DNA of 64,000 bases from Aphis gossypii (lineage: Eukaryota > Arthropoda > Insecta > Hemiptera > Aphididae). Under the pieces are notes generated by a model. The model searched no databases, was not told where the DNA came from, and saw nothing but the letters and a program-made list of their open reading frames with translations. The DNA is taken from assembly GCF_020184175.1 (NCBI RefSeq), contig NC_065530.1, positions 74,749,260 through 74,813,259 on the forward strand, written 5' to 3'. Of the stretch, positions 25,135-38,500 are shown in pieces. The position numbers were made by a program, and so were the translations under genes. Within the stretch, counting starts at the first letter, position 1; each line of letters begins with the position of its first letter.

Positions 25135-26532
25135 CTAAGTGCATTTCCGATTTGTTTGGCCATCCCTCCCCAACATTTTGTAAGAGTAACGTCTCACGCC
25201 TGTGTATAATGACTGCAGACGGTACAGCGCGCGTCTAAAATTTAAATGCAAACCGTAGTCTGTCAGACGGTCGGGCGCCGTGACAAGGCCACCGCAGTCG
25301 CGCGCGCCTGTCCCCGTGCTAGGGCGCAGTGTCAACTCTAGAGCGTCATGGAAACAGCCGCGCCCGCATTGTATTTCTTCCATGAACTCTGCCGAAACGC
25401 ACCCCCATCGAACTGCAAACATGGCCGAAACTTTCACCAGGTCTAAATGTTCGCTCTCGGAATATCGTAGACACTCACCGGAAACGAAATAGTCGTGTTT
25501 TCACAATCCGTTCCGGTTCATTTCTCGTCATCCGGTACCGCAAAGTGCACGCGCTATGCCTACAGCCGCGTCTTGGAGTCCCCCGTTGAACTTGTCAGAC
25601 GCCGCCGCCCCGTCGTCATGCCCGTGTCGATCGCCCGCGTAAATTCCTGAAAACAGATATCGCGCGGGTGTCCCCACCACCGCCGATTCATCAAGCGTTC
25701 GTTTTGCGCTCAATAATCCTTTCACCTAAGTAAGTAAGCATATTTTATGTATAAAAAGACATAAGGAGAAGAAGTCAAAGATTAAAAAATGGAAGAACTC
25801 ATTTTTGCCGCCGCATCTCATTTTTTGTAATGATGATAAGGCTGCTTTAATCTTTATTCTTTTCTCGTGTGTTGAATCCGTGCTATCTTTCGGTGCTCTC
25901 GTGGTGGGGAGGGGGTTGCCCCGAACGTTGCACGTTGTGGGAATATCTCATCGATACATTTAACATATATATACATAATTTTCTGTGCACGTCTCAGCAC
26001 GTCGTTGTTGACTTGCGTTCGTATCACACAACAACAACAACAACGCCCATCTCATATAAAATTACTAGACATTAGCATCACGGAACATTGCGGTCTTTTT
26101 CGTCGTCGGTATTATAATATGGCAGTATCGCCTTTATACACCATGCTCTCTCGGGCCAACCGTGATAAAACAGTTTCGATTGATAATACGTAACGTCGCG
26201 ATTTCTCGAGCTTCGAAAATCGATCGCGTCCGCGCTCTGTTCGTATAGAACGCCGATTCTCGATGAAATCGTGTATGATCGTCCAATGTTTCTTCGGCAT
26301 AAACGTTATTTGCGCCATTGTTCGGTTCGATTTCGGTAGTTAGAGTAAATCGGTCATAAAAATTTGTATTGACGCTTGACAGTGCGTGCCGTATCTACTA
26401 CCTAACACTGGTGTCCACCGTCGATGATCTTGACGTCGTTATTGTTTTTCATTTCAGAACAACTGGGACTCGATGAAATGGCTTTCAGCGTATAGTTAAT
26501 ATAACTTGACAGTGTATTAAAAAATCGACAAA
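25135..26532 (+). promoter_or_regulatory. GC-richer promoter and 5' UTR region of liprin-alpha
   Basis: Base composition shifts sharply to GC- and CpG-rich from about 25135 to 25725, for example GCGCGCGCCTGTCC near 25296, and stays raised to about 26440. This is unlike anything else in the window. A good donor, AA/GTAAGTAAG, lies at 25729/25730. A good acceptor, TTTCATTTCAG, ends at 26457. A 5' UTR exon ending near 25729 and spliced to 26458, 75 bases before the start codon, is a reasonable inference. Several short open frames inside (60-100 codons, both strands) are attributed to base composition. The transcription start itself cannot be placed. Confidence 0.55.
26027..26043. repeat. CAA trinucleotide microsatellite
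   Basis: About five to six CAA units in the presumed first 5' UTR intron of liprin-alpha. Confidence 0.7.
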
Positions 26533-29500
26533 ATGTGGAATATGATGTGTGACGTTATGCCGACCATCACTGAAGATAATATTGGTGGTCAGCGGCATCA
26601 ATTTTCTGGTGAAGATGTTCGCATCAATGAATTTATGGACACTGTGGTCGAAGAACGCAACAAACTTTTGGATACATTGAGCAAGAGTCAAATTAGGCTT
26701 GATGAGACTGAAAAACAATTGGCCGAAGTAGAAAGTGAAAGAAATGCTCTTCAAAGACAAATTGATGCCACATTTCCAAAGGTAAACTTCAATTTTAGTT
26801 AATTTAGTAAACTGTCCAATTATTTACATTTAAATTTAAATATAGATATCCATAAGTTACTGAACTTATTAATATAATATAAATTTGTATAGTAAATTTA
26901 ATCAGATTTTACCTATTTTCTTAAGAGGACGTAGTACCCGCATGTGTTGTCTCCGTCTTACACACGTATGACATAGGTAGCAAATCTTCGTTCACCAGAT
27001 TCAAAAGTATGCTGTTAGTTTTGATCTTAGAGTGAATTGACCTATTATATAATTTAAAGGTAAGATTATTATCTAAGGCCCCACGTAGCCTTTTATTGAT
27101 ATTATTATTTTTAAGTAAGTTATGATCATTTTAAAATATAGAGTTTCAAAAAGGTTATAACTTACTTAAAAATAATAATATCAATAAAAGGCTACGAGGG
27201 ACCCTAGATAATAATCTTACCTTTAAATTATATAATAGGTCAATTCACTCTAATATCAAAACTAACAGCATACTTTTGAATCTGGTGAACGAAAATTTAC
27301 TATGTCATACGTGTGTGAGATGGAGACAACACGTACGGGTACGATGTCCTCTTAATGACTTGATAAAATGTTGTAACTTGATACAATTGAAAATCATTTC
27401 TGTAATTTTAAAGTCATGGTTTTAGAAGACGACCTTAAGAAATTATTGAAGTAGGTAATTATTAAGGAACAGACTGATGCAAAATACTTTTTTTTAGTGG
27501 GTAGCATAGGGCAATGTTTTCCAAGTATATAATTTGATTCATACATCACAGAATTTAAAAATGAAACTTTTTTAATTTTTTTGGTTTTTAAAGAATTTGG
27601 CCTTTTTTATGTATATTTATTGCTTAATATTAAAAAAATTTTATCAATAGGTATACATTAAATGTAAATTGTTTTCGAGATTGTTTTAAATGTTTCGTTT
27701 TTTCTCATGAATTAGTTATTTTTATGAAGACCGGCTGATTATATCTATCTACCTATACAGCTGTATCTCGATAACTTTACGATATGCAATACAAAACTAA
27801 TTGGTGTCCGATTATAAGTAGGTACTCGTAGAGACGTTAGTCGTGTATTTTTTTTATTTTTAAATTTTTTTTTATAAGTTTTAAGCTATAAAAATATTAT
27901 TCATATACAAAACTGTTCAAAATTGTATTTTTATCGAATTTAATAACGTGTTTAAAGTTGTTTAGTACATTTTTTAAGACATTAAAGTTTGTTCCCTAGT
28001 AATTATAAAAATAATTTTCGATGGATAATATTTGTATTGTAATACTCTGTTTATGAATACATTCAGTTTTTACATTACCTAATATACTTCTAAATCTTCT
28101 ATTGTGTATCAAGTTTAATTATTAATGAATTACTTCCTTATCGAAATATAATATTATATTATGTTCACCTAAATTACTTATGTTGATATAGATACATCCC
28201 ACTAATAAAAAGTAATCAATACAAAAAATCAGTGTAGATTCACCACAATATGACAGTTTTGTTTATTGGATCACTAACAATTGTAACTTATGATAAAGCT
28301 TAACAGTAGTTTGGAGTCCATGGAGTCCAAGAGTGATTAGTGGCACAGTTTGGATACTTATTTCATTTTTAACCTAGATATAGTGTGTATTTTATTCTAG
28401 TTTAGATGACTATTTAACAAGTATGAAACTGTTTCAATAACCAATCTTAGGTGAGGTTTAAATGATTATAATTATAATTTTATATTTACCAAATAATTGT
28501 ATTAATTAATTAAAATTATAATATAATGTGTAAAAAATATATAACAAATCAAAATATTACAAATGTTATTCATAAAAACTTAATCATGTATTGTGTGCTA
28601 TGTTGTGCTATGTATTATGTAGGTTAGTGATTCCCAACATAAGTGATATCGCCTTCTTGAAGGCTTTTTTAGTTTTGAGGAAGTGGTGTAACTTTTATAC
28701 TATGAGATTGACTCTTAGCGCTGAGCTGTCTTTCATAATCCCATTTTTTGTATTAGCGATCATGATAAAAATTACCTTAGCCTGCATTAGCCCTTGGCAT
28801 ACTAAATGTCCCTTGTCTTAACTCTGTATTTTTAACCTATTTGATATTAATATTATATAATATTATTACATATTAAATATATGTTTTATTTAATATTATA
28901 ATATAATTGTATGACATTTATTTACAATAATTTATCTTTTTACCATTTACCAGTGATATCTGTATTCTATTGTAAAGGCAATAGATAGTATAGTATTATG
29001 TTTGTGGTATGTATGAAGTGAATTTACTACATAATATACTGAATTATATGCCTTATAAATCTATTTCATTTTGATAGTAATATTTATAGTATAAATTAGC
29101 CTTCGTATTTAAATATAACTGAGCTTGTAACAAATGGAAAAACTATAATAATACATAGTCTAATTTTGATAAATTTATTTCTACTATACATATTAATAGT
29201 TGTCTGGATGATACTGTGTTTTTTCTCAAAAAACAGAGTTATAAATTCTGCTAATTTTTTTAAAATTTAATTCACTTTTACTAATGCTATTATTTAAGTG
29301 TAACATGTTACTTTTTTTCTAACATTTTTTATACTAGGTAGTTTTCTTTTAGTTTCAGTCATTTCAGGTTTTGACATTTTTAATTAAATTGTAAAAATAC
29401 CTATTAAATACTTTTCAAAATTCTAATTTAAAAAAAAAATGAAAAAACTGATAATAAAAATAGTAATGAAAAACTACTTTATTGTCTTATACTCTTTACC

Positions 29501-32500
29501 ATCGATATGAGACATTATTAGTGAAATATAAATGGATTATACCTGAAAAATTCAAAAATACACTCATCATTATCATAGTATATAGCTATCATAATGTGTC
29601 GTATTATCTTGTATTATGCAAGTAGTGGTCATTTTAGTAATATAATTTCAATTATTTCAAATAACTTATGTAACTATACAGGTATATTATTTTTATTTAT
29701 CATCAATTAGATTGTAACGGATTGTAAGTAGTATACAATGACAATTTTCACAATGTATGCTATATTAGTGCTTTACATTGTGTGCTGTAGCAATGCATAT
29801 AATCACTACTAATATAGTAGTGTCACTACAATTATCAAATTCTGTATTAAATGTTTTAAGAATTTTTTCATAATTTTATGTAATTGCATTTTGACTGAAC
29901 TGTTTTAAATTAGATACAAATTTTAAAAAACAATTATTGGGTACATCTATAGAACTAAAAATTAAACTCGAATTTGAAAATAGGTAGTAAATATTTCAAA
30001 ATCGGTTCAAAATGTATTTAGATATCTTGAAATAATGTTTAACTAACCATAAATCATCTAATTTTTAAGTTATTGACTTAAACTTAAATATTTGTTTGTT
30101 GTTTAAATTAGTCTAAATTCTGAGCAGAGCAATACTTAATGTTAAAATGATTTGTATTTTTCTTATATTTTTTCAACTTGCCGAAACATTTACAATTAGT
30201 TACAATTAATTTTAAACCCCATTTATAATTGAAAATTACACAAGAATCATATTTCTGTTTTCAAGAAAATAGTGAATAACATTTAAACAAATATGAGCAA
30301 GACCACTTATATTTTTTTCTTATTTGTTGAGTACGCCAAAATGATTTTTATTATATGATTCTTATGGCATTTAAATTTAAAATAATATTTTATCATTGTC
30401 TTGCTCCAGATTGAGCAAAGCAAAATAAGTGTCCAATACCATATATCTATATCTTGTCTCAACTGTTATCTAGTTACTTATTTTAGTCTATCATTAATCT
30501 AAAGTTTTAAATGATTGGTAATTGGTATTGACACTGTAAATTACTGTGTAAAAAAATGTAACCTTAAATAAGCTATAAGTTCTAAATTTTAAGTTATAGT
30601 TTAAAATTTGTTTCATTTTATATGAATGAAATGCACAATATTTAACTAATATTGTATTACTGATTTTATAGTACACATTTCCCGAACATTTCCTCATTTT
30701 AGATTCTGAACCAAGCAATGAATATAATATATTATTTTAATTTTATAATGGTTAATGATGTAAAATATTTTATACCTATATATACGACGATACATACCTA
30801 GTCGATAAAGTGTTATGAATTATGATCTTAACTTAATGGTGATTTTGGATAGCAAAATATATAATCTAGTTTGTACTCCAGACAGATTGAAATAATAAAT
30901 CCCCAGTATTTTCTTTAAATAATCAGAAAAACAAATAAAAAAATAAAGAAAAAACGTGAAACTAGTTTTTGACAGTTGATACTGTTTTTAATGTTGTATT
31001 CAATCAATGTAGGGTAATACATATAGGAAGTAAAATTATTTCTTAAATATAAATATCAAAAAACCTATTATAAAATGTATTCATACTTTAAATTCAAACA
31101 TCGATTAAAACTATATTTCCACTGAGCTACTGTTTTACCCCTATCTTTCTAATAATAATATTTAAACGTGTATATTAATGTTTTAAGTGTATTTTTCGAG
31201 ATATTTTAAGTCTTTAAAATTATCTCTTTTTTGGATTTAAATAAATATTAAATTAAATACGCAAATATTTTTATACTTATTATTCCGATTAAGTACACTG
31301 TAAATTGCATAGTCTATCATAATAGCTTTTCTTTATATCAATACAGTTTTATTTACATCTGTGTATTGTACGTTTAATAGTAGGTATACTAAATTTTATT
31401 CTAAAATAAGAATATTCTTAAAAAATGTACGTATTAAAAAAAATCTTATTATTTTATTAAAGTTTAATCAGATTATAATACACGTGGTACATTATTTCTT
31501 TGGCGTCTTGAAAAGTCTAGTGCATCATCCATTGCCCTTTTCCACTCTATTGTAGAACGCACCCTTATTGGATCGATAGGCCTGGTTGTTGACCTGGTGC
31601 CCTACTTCTGGCTTATTTAACACTCCTTTTACTTCATTTTTAGAATTTCACGTTGTATTTTTACATGATTGGGGTTATGTTACCATTAATATTTATTCTC
31701 AAACTTGAAAGTGTGGTATTATCGAATATATTTTATGGATATTAGACTTTTGGTTTCTCCTAAATTCATTAAACCAAATAATATTAAATTTTTATCACAT
31801 TTATTACTTACTTATACTGCTGAATTATATGATAAATGATTCTTTTAAAATTGAACATAACTTTCGTAAAAAATAATCCTTAATACGTGCAATAAATAAT
31901 TAATAAATATTAGTTATATAGACATATCACATATTATAGTATTCAAAATGTATAATAGTTATTGAAAAACAAATATTTCCGCTTTATAAAATACAAATAT
32001 CGTAAGATTTATAATTTTCCTGATAAATAGAACAAGTAGGTAATAAAGAAAATAAAGCTAAGATATCTTTAATATACCTATTTGTTTTTAAGGTACAATA
32101 ATAATTTATAGTAAATTTCATAGTCGCCCCTTCTCTGTCACATACAAACCATATTTGCTGTAAAATGTATTTACACTCAACTGTGTCGAATATCAACAAA
32201 GATTTGAATTTATTGATTGTATTGATGAATTATATTGTGTTAATAAATCGTATCGCACTATCGTGTTTTGGAGCAATAAAATTTTTTCAATCATCAACTT
32301 GAGTTTCTAGTAGATCTAATTTGATTTAGTTTGAATTTCAGCGAGTCAGAAGTAAAAAATGTCTAATACTTTCCTTAATAATCAAGTTTATATTAGTATT
32401 TAGGAAGAGGTCAAAAAAAAAATGTAGGTACGGAAAATGGAAATATTACGCGACATCTTTTTTTTTAAATAATTTTGTTTTATGTCGAAAGAATCGTAGA

Positions 32501-35500
32501 AATTACAGATACTTAAAATTTTCATCAAATATTTACATTATTATCATTGAAATATTCGTAATTTGATGTTTACATTTCTTCTGATCTTAAATTTTTTTTA
32601 GTTTTTGTTCGATTTTTGTTGATATTATTGTTTTCATTATTAGTACGTTGACCATCCAAGAAGATTTTTGAAGGCTTATTACTTTTCATTATTGAAGATT
32701 AGGTATAGATGCAAAAGGAAATTTTGCTTCAAAACCTGGCATTTTTCACATATTCATATCGTATTATACCTACATTGATACAATTTATGTTATTTTAATA
32801 GCTCCTTATTGGTTACCAAATATATATTTCTCTAGGGCAACTCTGATCTATAATCCGACTCTAGATAGTTATAAGGATATAATAGATTAATCGTATTACT
32901 TTAACTATCAATATTTATTAGAGGTTCGTAGGACTTCGAGTTATAAGATCGGGACTAGCAGGTATAGATTATAGTTAAATGTCATACTTAATTCGTTAAG
33001 TCTACATGAAGGGTAGATTTGCACTTATTAGATTGCCTGTCTACCATAATGATAGGTATCCCTCCTTCTGGTATACTATTCCCACCCTCTGGAGATTTTG
33101 GGACTGAATACCCATTCAACGAGAAGTCCGACCGAGTTTGGTGACTTTTACTGAAAATATTACTACCTATAATTCATTCTTAACTTAATAAAATATGTGA
33201 GTTTTTAAAAAAAGTTCATTAAAAACTCAATAAATTAGAGTGTTTCACACATGCGTACAACTTAGGTAAAGGCTATAATTTCAGAACTATAATGATTTTT
33301 GCAGCATTGCAGTTTTTATCTCATTGAAGTACATATTATAATATATTTTAAAAGAAACAAAATCAGAAAATACCCATGGCAGCTAAATACAACTTGTTTC
33401 AGTTTTTCTAACAAATATCAAAACAATTTTCGACCAGTTAAAAATAACGGTTTTTCTCAGAAGTTAGTTTGATATATTTAAAAAAAATATATTAATCTCA
33501 GGCTCAATGTATAGAAACCCAAAATACCAAATACATCTTGGTCATTGCTTTTCAACTGCTGAGAACGTTTCACCGCTTACGAATTAATTCTAATTTTTTT
33601 GTGCTTTACTTTTTTTCTTATGTCTAATGAAATAAAAAATATGTGTAGTATGAAAACTTAAGAATATATAATTTTATATTTCAAAATTGTTTAATTAATA
33701 AAATTTGGGCCACAATTCGTATAATCGTATGTACGCTAAAAAAAATGGGCCGTACTTTGTAAGGAATTTTTACCACGGAACGCAACTAGTTGTCACCTAT
33801 TTTAGGTGTAATCTCGGTCTAAATGATAAAAATTTTAAAGATGTAGGTACACCAGATATCATTTTATTATAAACTTAGAGGTAAACCTTATACAATAATG
33901 ATAATATTATATGGTGTATATTTTATGTACTATACATGTTAACTGTTAAGTCATTATAAATCAAGTAATTTATTAATTATTAACATTGATTTAATTTTCT
34001 TAGTTCCTAGGGCTTAGTAAGTTCCCACACGGAAAAAATTACACCTGTATGTAAGTTCCCACACGAAAAAAAATTATACCAAACACAAACTTTATTAAGA
34101 CTTAAGAATAACAACTTAAACGTAATTGGTGTAGTTAAAATTTGTTTTGTTTTTCAATTACATAAAAAAAATTAATTCAATATTTTAAGTATAAAATAAT
34201 AATAATAATAGAAAAAAATCAAAATTTATTTAGTTTATTGTGAAAGCTCAACTTAATTTAATAAGTTACTTTTTTAAGATTAACATGTTAACTTCAAGTT
34301 AATTTTAGTCTAAAGAATAATGCAAATCTTTGAATGGTATTTTTAGAAAAGTAGGTTTTTTTTTAAAGCTAGTTAATACTTTGATGTATTATTTTAAAAT
34401 GTCTCACTAATTTTTTTATGCATAAAGTAAAACTATCTAATAAACATTGGTATGAGTCTGGAATTTTTTATTTTGAAAATTAGAAAATTTTAACTTTAAA
34501 TTAAGTTAAGTTCTTTTTTTTTCAAAGATTCACGTTTAACTTAACGAGTTAACGAAAAAAATATGAGTAACTTTTAACTTTTAACTTCATAATTTTAAAA
34601 TAACTTTACTTAACGAGTTAAAAAAATTTGATAACTTGCCCAGCCTTGGTGTTAGGCATAATTTTTTTCCGTGTGGGAACTTACCTATGCATACCCAGGG
34701 GTAATTTTTACCTGCAGCTATATCTCGTGTGGGAACTTACATTCGCCCGTTCCTAACATACATTTTCATGTACAATTTTACCTATTTATTGATTGTTATT
34801 TATAATAAAATTATAATTCATTTATTTTTTCAAACCATTAAAAAATCTGTTTATTTACAATTTTAATGCTTAAATATAAAGTATGGATCAATACTTATAT
34901 TGTTATTACAAGACGTATTCATTAAATTAGGTATATCATTCTAAAAGTCGTTTTAAATTTAACGATAACTGATAATATTAATAATATTAGGTGGGTATTC
35001 CATTTTTGTTAAAAAGGAACCTAGGCTACTGATTCGTGCGCAGGGACATGAGTTCGCTACATAGTAGGTATATGAATTCAATGAGATGTAGCCGAGATTC
35101 CTTCTTAACGTTAATCCTAAATAAAGTATAGATAATATACTAGTTTGTTTAAACTTTAAAGCTTAATATAAAAAAAATAATAACCATACTCATTAGTCAT
35201 TATAAAAAAGTAATATATACGATATACCATAGGATATACCTATATTAATTAATAATTTTTATATTGATAACATTAACAATTATTAACTATTAAGGCCGTA
35301 ACTAAAAACAAATTTCAGGGGGGGGTCCAAAAGTTTTTTAAATATATTGATACTGAACACTTGTCATTTTTATCTATAATTTACGTTAAATATTTCTACT
35401 TTTAAAAATTTCGGAGGGGAGGGGGTTGTAGACCCCTAGATCTCCCCTCACAATTACGGCCTTATTAACTTTACAAAAATATGTTTTAGTAATATCATTT

Positions 35501-38500
35501 TCAATTATTATAAAGTTTGTTTGAAATGTTGTGAATGATACATATATTATATTATTTTATATATTTATCATACGTGTGTATATCTCATTATCTCATATAC
35601 ATAATAATATACTTGTTTAGTTTTCACTTATGATTTGACCCACTATTACTGTAGTACTATGCTATATTATTATATTAACTATACATCAAATAAAATGTCA
35701 AAAAATACATGTTTAATTTGATTAACCATAATTTATCAAAATGTATTAAAGTAAATACTTTATTGGTTACGTCAATTTTTAGCTCTGCTGTTTGTTTTAC
35801 ATCATGCACTTATGTAAATACTTAACCTTTTGTTGAATAAAATCAGTAGATATAAAGTTAAAATTATAGTAAATTGGCTTATTTTCAATGTTTTAATCTT
35901 AAAATGTTTAAGTAATCTTACTTTTAAAATTAAAATCAACGTACAATTATTTAAGTATCACTTATTTTGAATTACTAATCTTATCCTTACCTATGATCGT
36001 TTTTTAATTTTATGATAAATTGAAATTATTTGTAAATCTGTGACTTGCCAAGTATAAAATTGTATTAGGAAATTAAGTTTTTTTTTTTTTATTTATCATA
36101 TTATTGATTATGCATTTATTATTATCATTTATACAATTATTTAGTACAATTTATAGTTCGTAACAACTATTAAATAATTGTCTTTATTTGTTTACAAAGT
36201 TATAAAATTCTAAATTTTGTATTTTCAGCAGTAGCGTACGCAGGATTTTAATTCGGTTAGGGTTTTATATGAGTAAATAATTTAAATAATTTGCTTAACA
36301 ATTTTTGCATAATTAGTTGTAACAAATTACAATTCATAATTTAATTTATATCTATTAAAAATAACCAACAATTATCGACTCTGTGTATTGAATATTGAAA
36401 TGGTGGTAAATAAGATTTTTTTGTAAAATAAAAAAATTTCAGGGGGGGTCAGAACCCTAGAACCCTACCCTTGCGTACGCCACTGATTTTCAGTATGTAC
36501 ATCTTCGGTAGGTACATCTTTTTATTTCTAAATCAGATCAAATTATTTCATGAGTAGTGAATACTCATTGAATGTTTAATAGGTATCTACTTAAGAATCT
36601 GGAAAAAAATTTCACTCAACTTATTTCTCGTATAAAATACTAACTAATTTCTTGTAAGTAGGTACTCTTCTTGGCATTAGTAAATAATAAATAGCGGTCA
36701 CAAATACGTTTTTTACTTTTATGACATAACTGTAAAAAAATGTATATAAAGAAACTCTTACAAAGTAATACCGCAAATTGACATAAAATTGTATGTAATA
36801 TGTATGATACTTCAAATCAACTGAGTATTTGATGTATTCTAAGCAGTAAACGATTATTAAAACATTAAAAAATTATAATAATTAAATATATTTTTGAACT
36901 ATAAGTTTATGATAATGGTAAATGCATAATAAATAAAAAAAAATCTCAAAACAATCTTATTCCCGTACTTTTTTCTCGCATTTTTTTCCTGAACTTTTTT
37001 CCCATCATCGTAAAAAATACAAGTATTATTAAAACACGATAAAATAAATATCGACTTATTTAACAAAATAAAAAAAAATGTTGTATTCATGAAATACTCT
37101 AAAAATCGCTTTGCTGAAATATGTAAATATTTGATAAAAAAAAGATTATTACTCATTAGTATACCTACGTATAAGCTGAGTAACCATTAAAATTTACAAG
37201 TACCATAAAGATTAGAATACTATTAAAGAATGTTAATATTTTGGATTTGATTAAGTCTTTTATGAATTTTCGATGATCTTAAACTTTAAATTTTTTTATA
37301 CATTCATAAATTATCTATTGTGCAACTTATTTTGATAAAAAAATCTTGAAGATACGAACTTTATAAAAAAAAGTTTAGGCAATTTATATTTCGATTTTAA
37401 TTATTACTTTAAAAATCCGAACATTAAGGTCACGTTTATTATTCTTATTATAATACTCGAGATATTACTTTTATTATATTATACTTTCTTTATATTTCTG
37501 TATGATTTATTATTACATTATTTAAGTAGTATTATTATTCAGTAGGTAACACTTGCAATCAGTTCCTACATAATATTTGTATTGGTATTTTTATTTATAG
37601 ACACTTTTTAGCGCTTAAATAGTTAATCTACGACAATTTAAAATAATTTATCTTTGTCCTTAGCTCCCTTTCAGAAAAATAAAACATTTATTGTAATAAA
37701 TTATTACCATAAAAAATTATAGGCTAATCACGATCGCTAAATTCACAATTACCCATATTTTCTGTACAATGTATTGTTGTCGATAGATACGAAATATATT
37801 ATCTCAACAGTAAAATGTGTATTTCTGTTTTATTTTTTGATATCTTTTTTTATTTATTACTTGTATTATTTTACAGTTTAACGGTAAATGTTAAATACGT
37901 AAAAATAAAATAGGTATTTAAAATTCCAACGAATAATCTTTTAAAACTAAAAAAATGCAAAATATGTATTTTAAGTTTTCAATTTTTAAATTTACCATCA
38001 TATAGTTCGGATATCTAGCTTTTTCTGCTATAAATCGAGAGTATATAGAAAAAAATGCAAACCCTACAACTTTTCAGCTTTACTAATTACCAATATTTTA
38101 CTAATTTATTATAAACGGAATCCACCTTATTGCAATTTGAAACAAATTATTATTCGTTTTACTGTATGAAATTGAATTTAATTGTAAATGCTTTCATTTT
38201 TTTTATTAAGATGTGTTTTTTAAAATATTTAATAGGACGTCATACTCAGTGTGTTACCTCTTCCTTGCTATTCATAACGTGACAATATTTAGGTTTAGCA
38301 TTTTCCATTATTTATCATTACTTTAAATATTTGAGTGAATTGTAATTATATCAAATTATAAAATTCATATTTCGTAAATTTTATTGTTTTAGTTTTTACT
38401 ATTTTTAATATTTCTTTTGAATCACTATCTACTTGGAATCAGAAAATGTTTTTTCTTCGGTAAAATGGATCATGTTGAATATTTGAGTAATAAGTCCTTT

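Noticed and set aside
25135..25437. 100-codon open frame on the - strand in the GC-rich island, and 60-70-codon frames beside it
   Set aside because: GC-rich DNA has few stop codons, so open frames are expected here. No domain, no splice logic, and both strands are open at once.
31490..31620. - strand block PIDPIRVRSTIEWKRAMDD
   Set aside because: Too short and uncertain to name. It may be a transposon or pseudogene scrap; no boundaries could be set.
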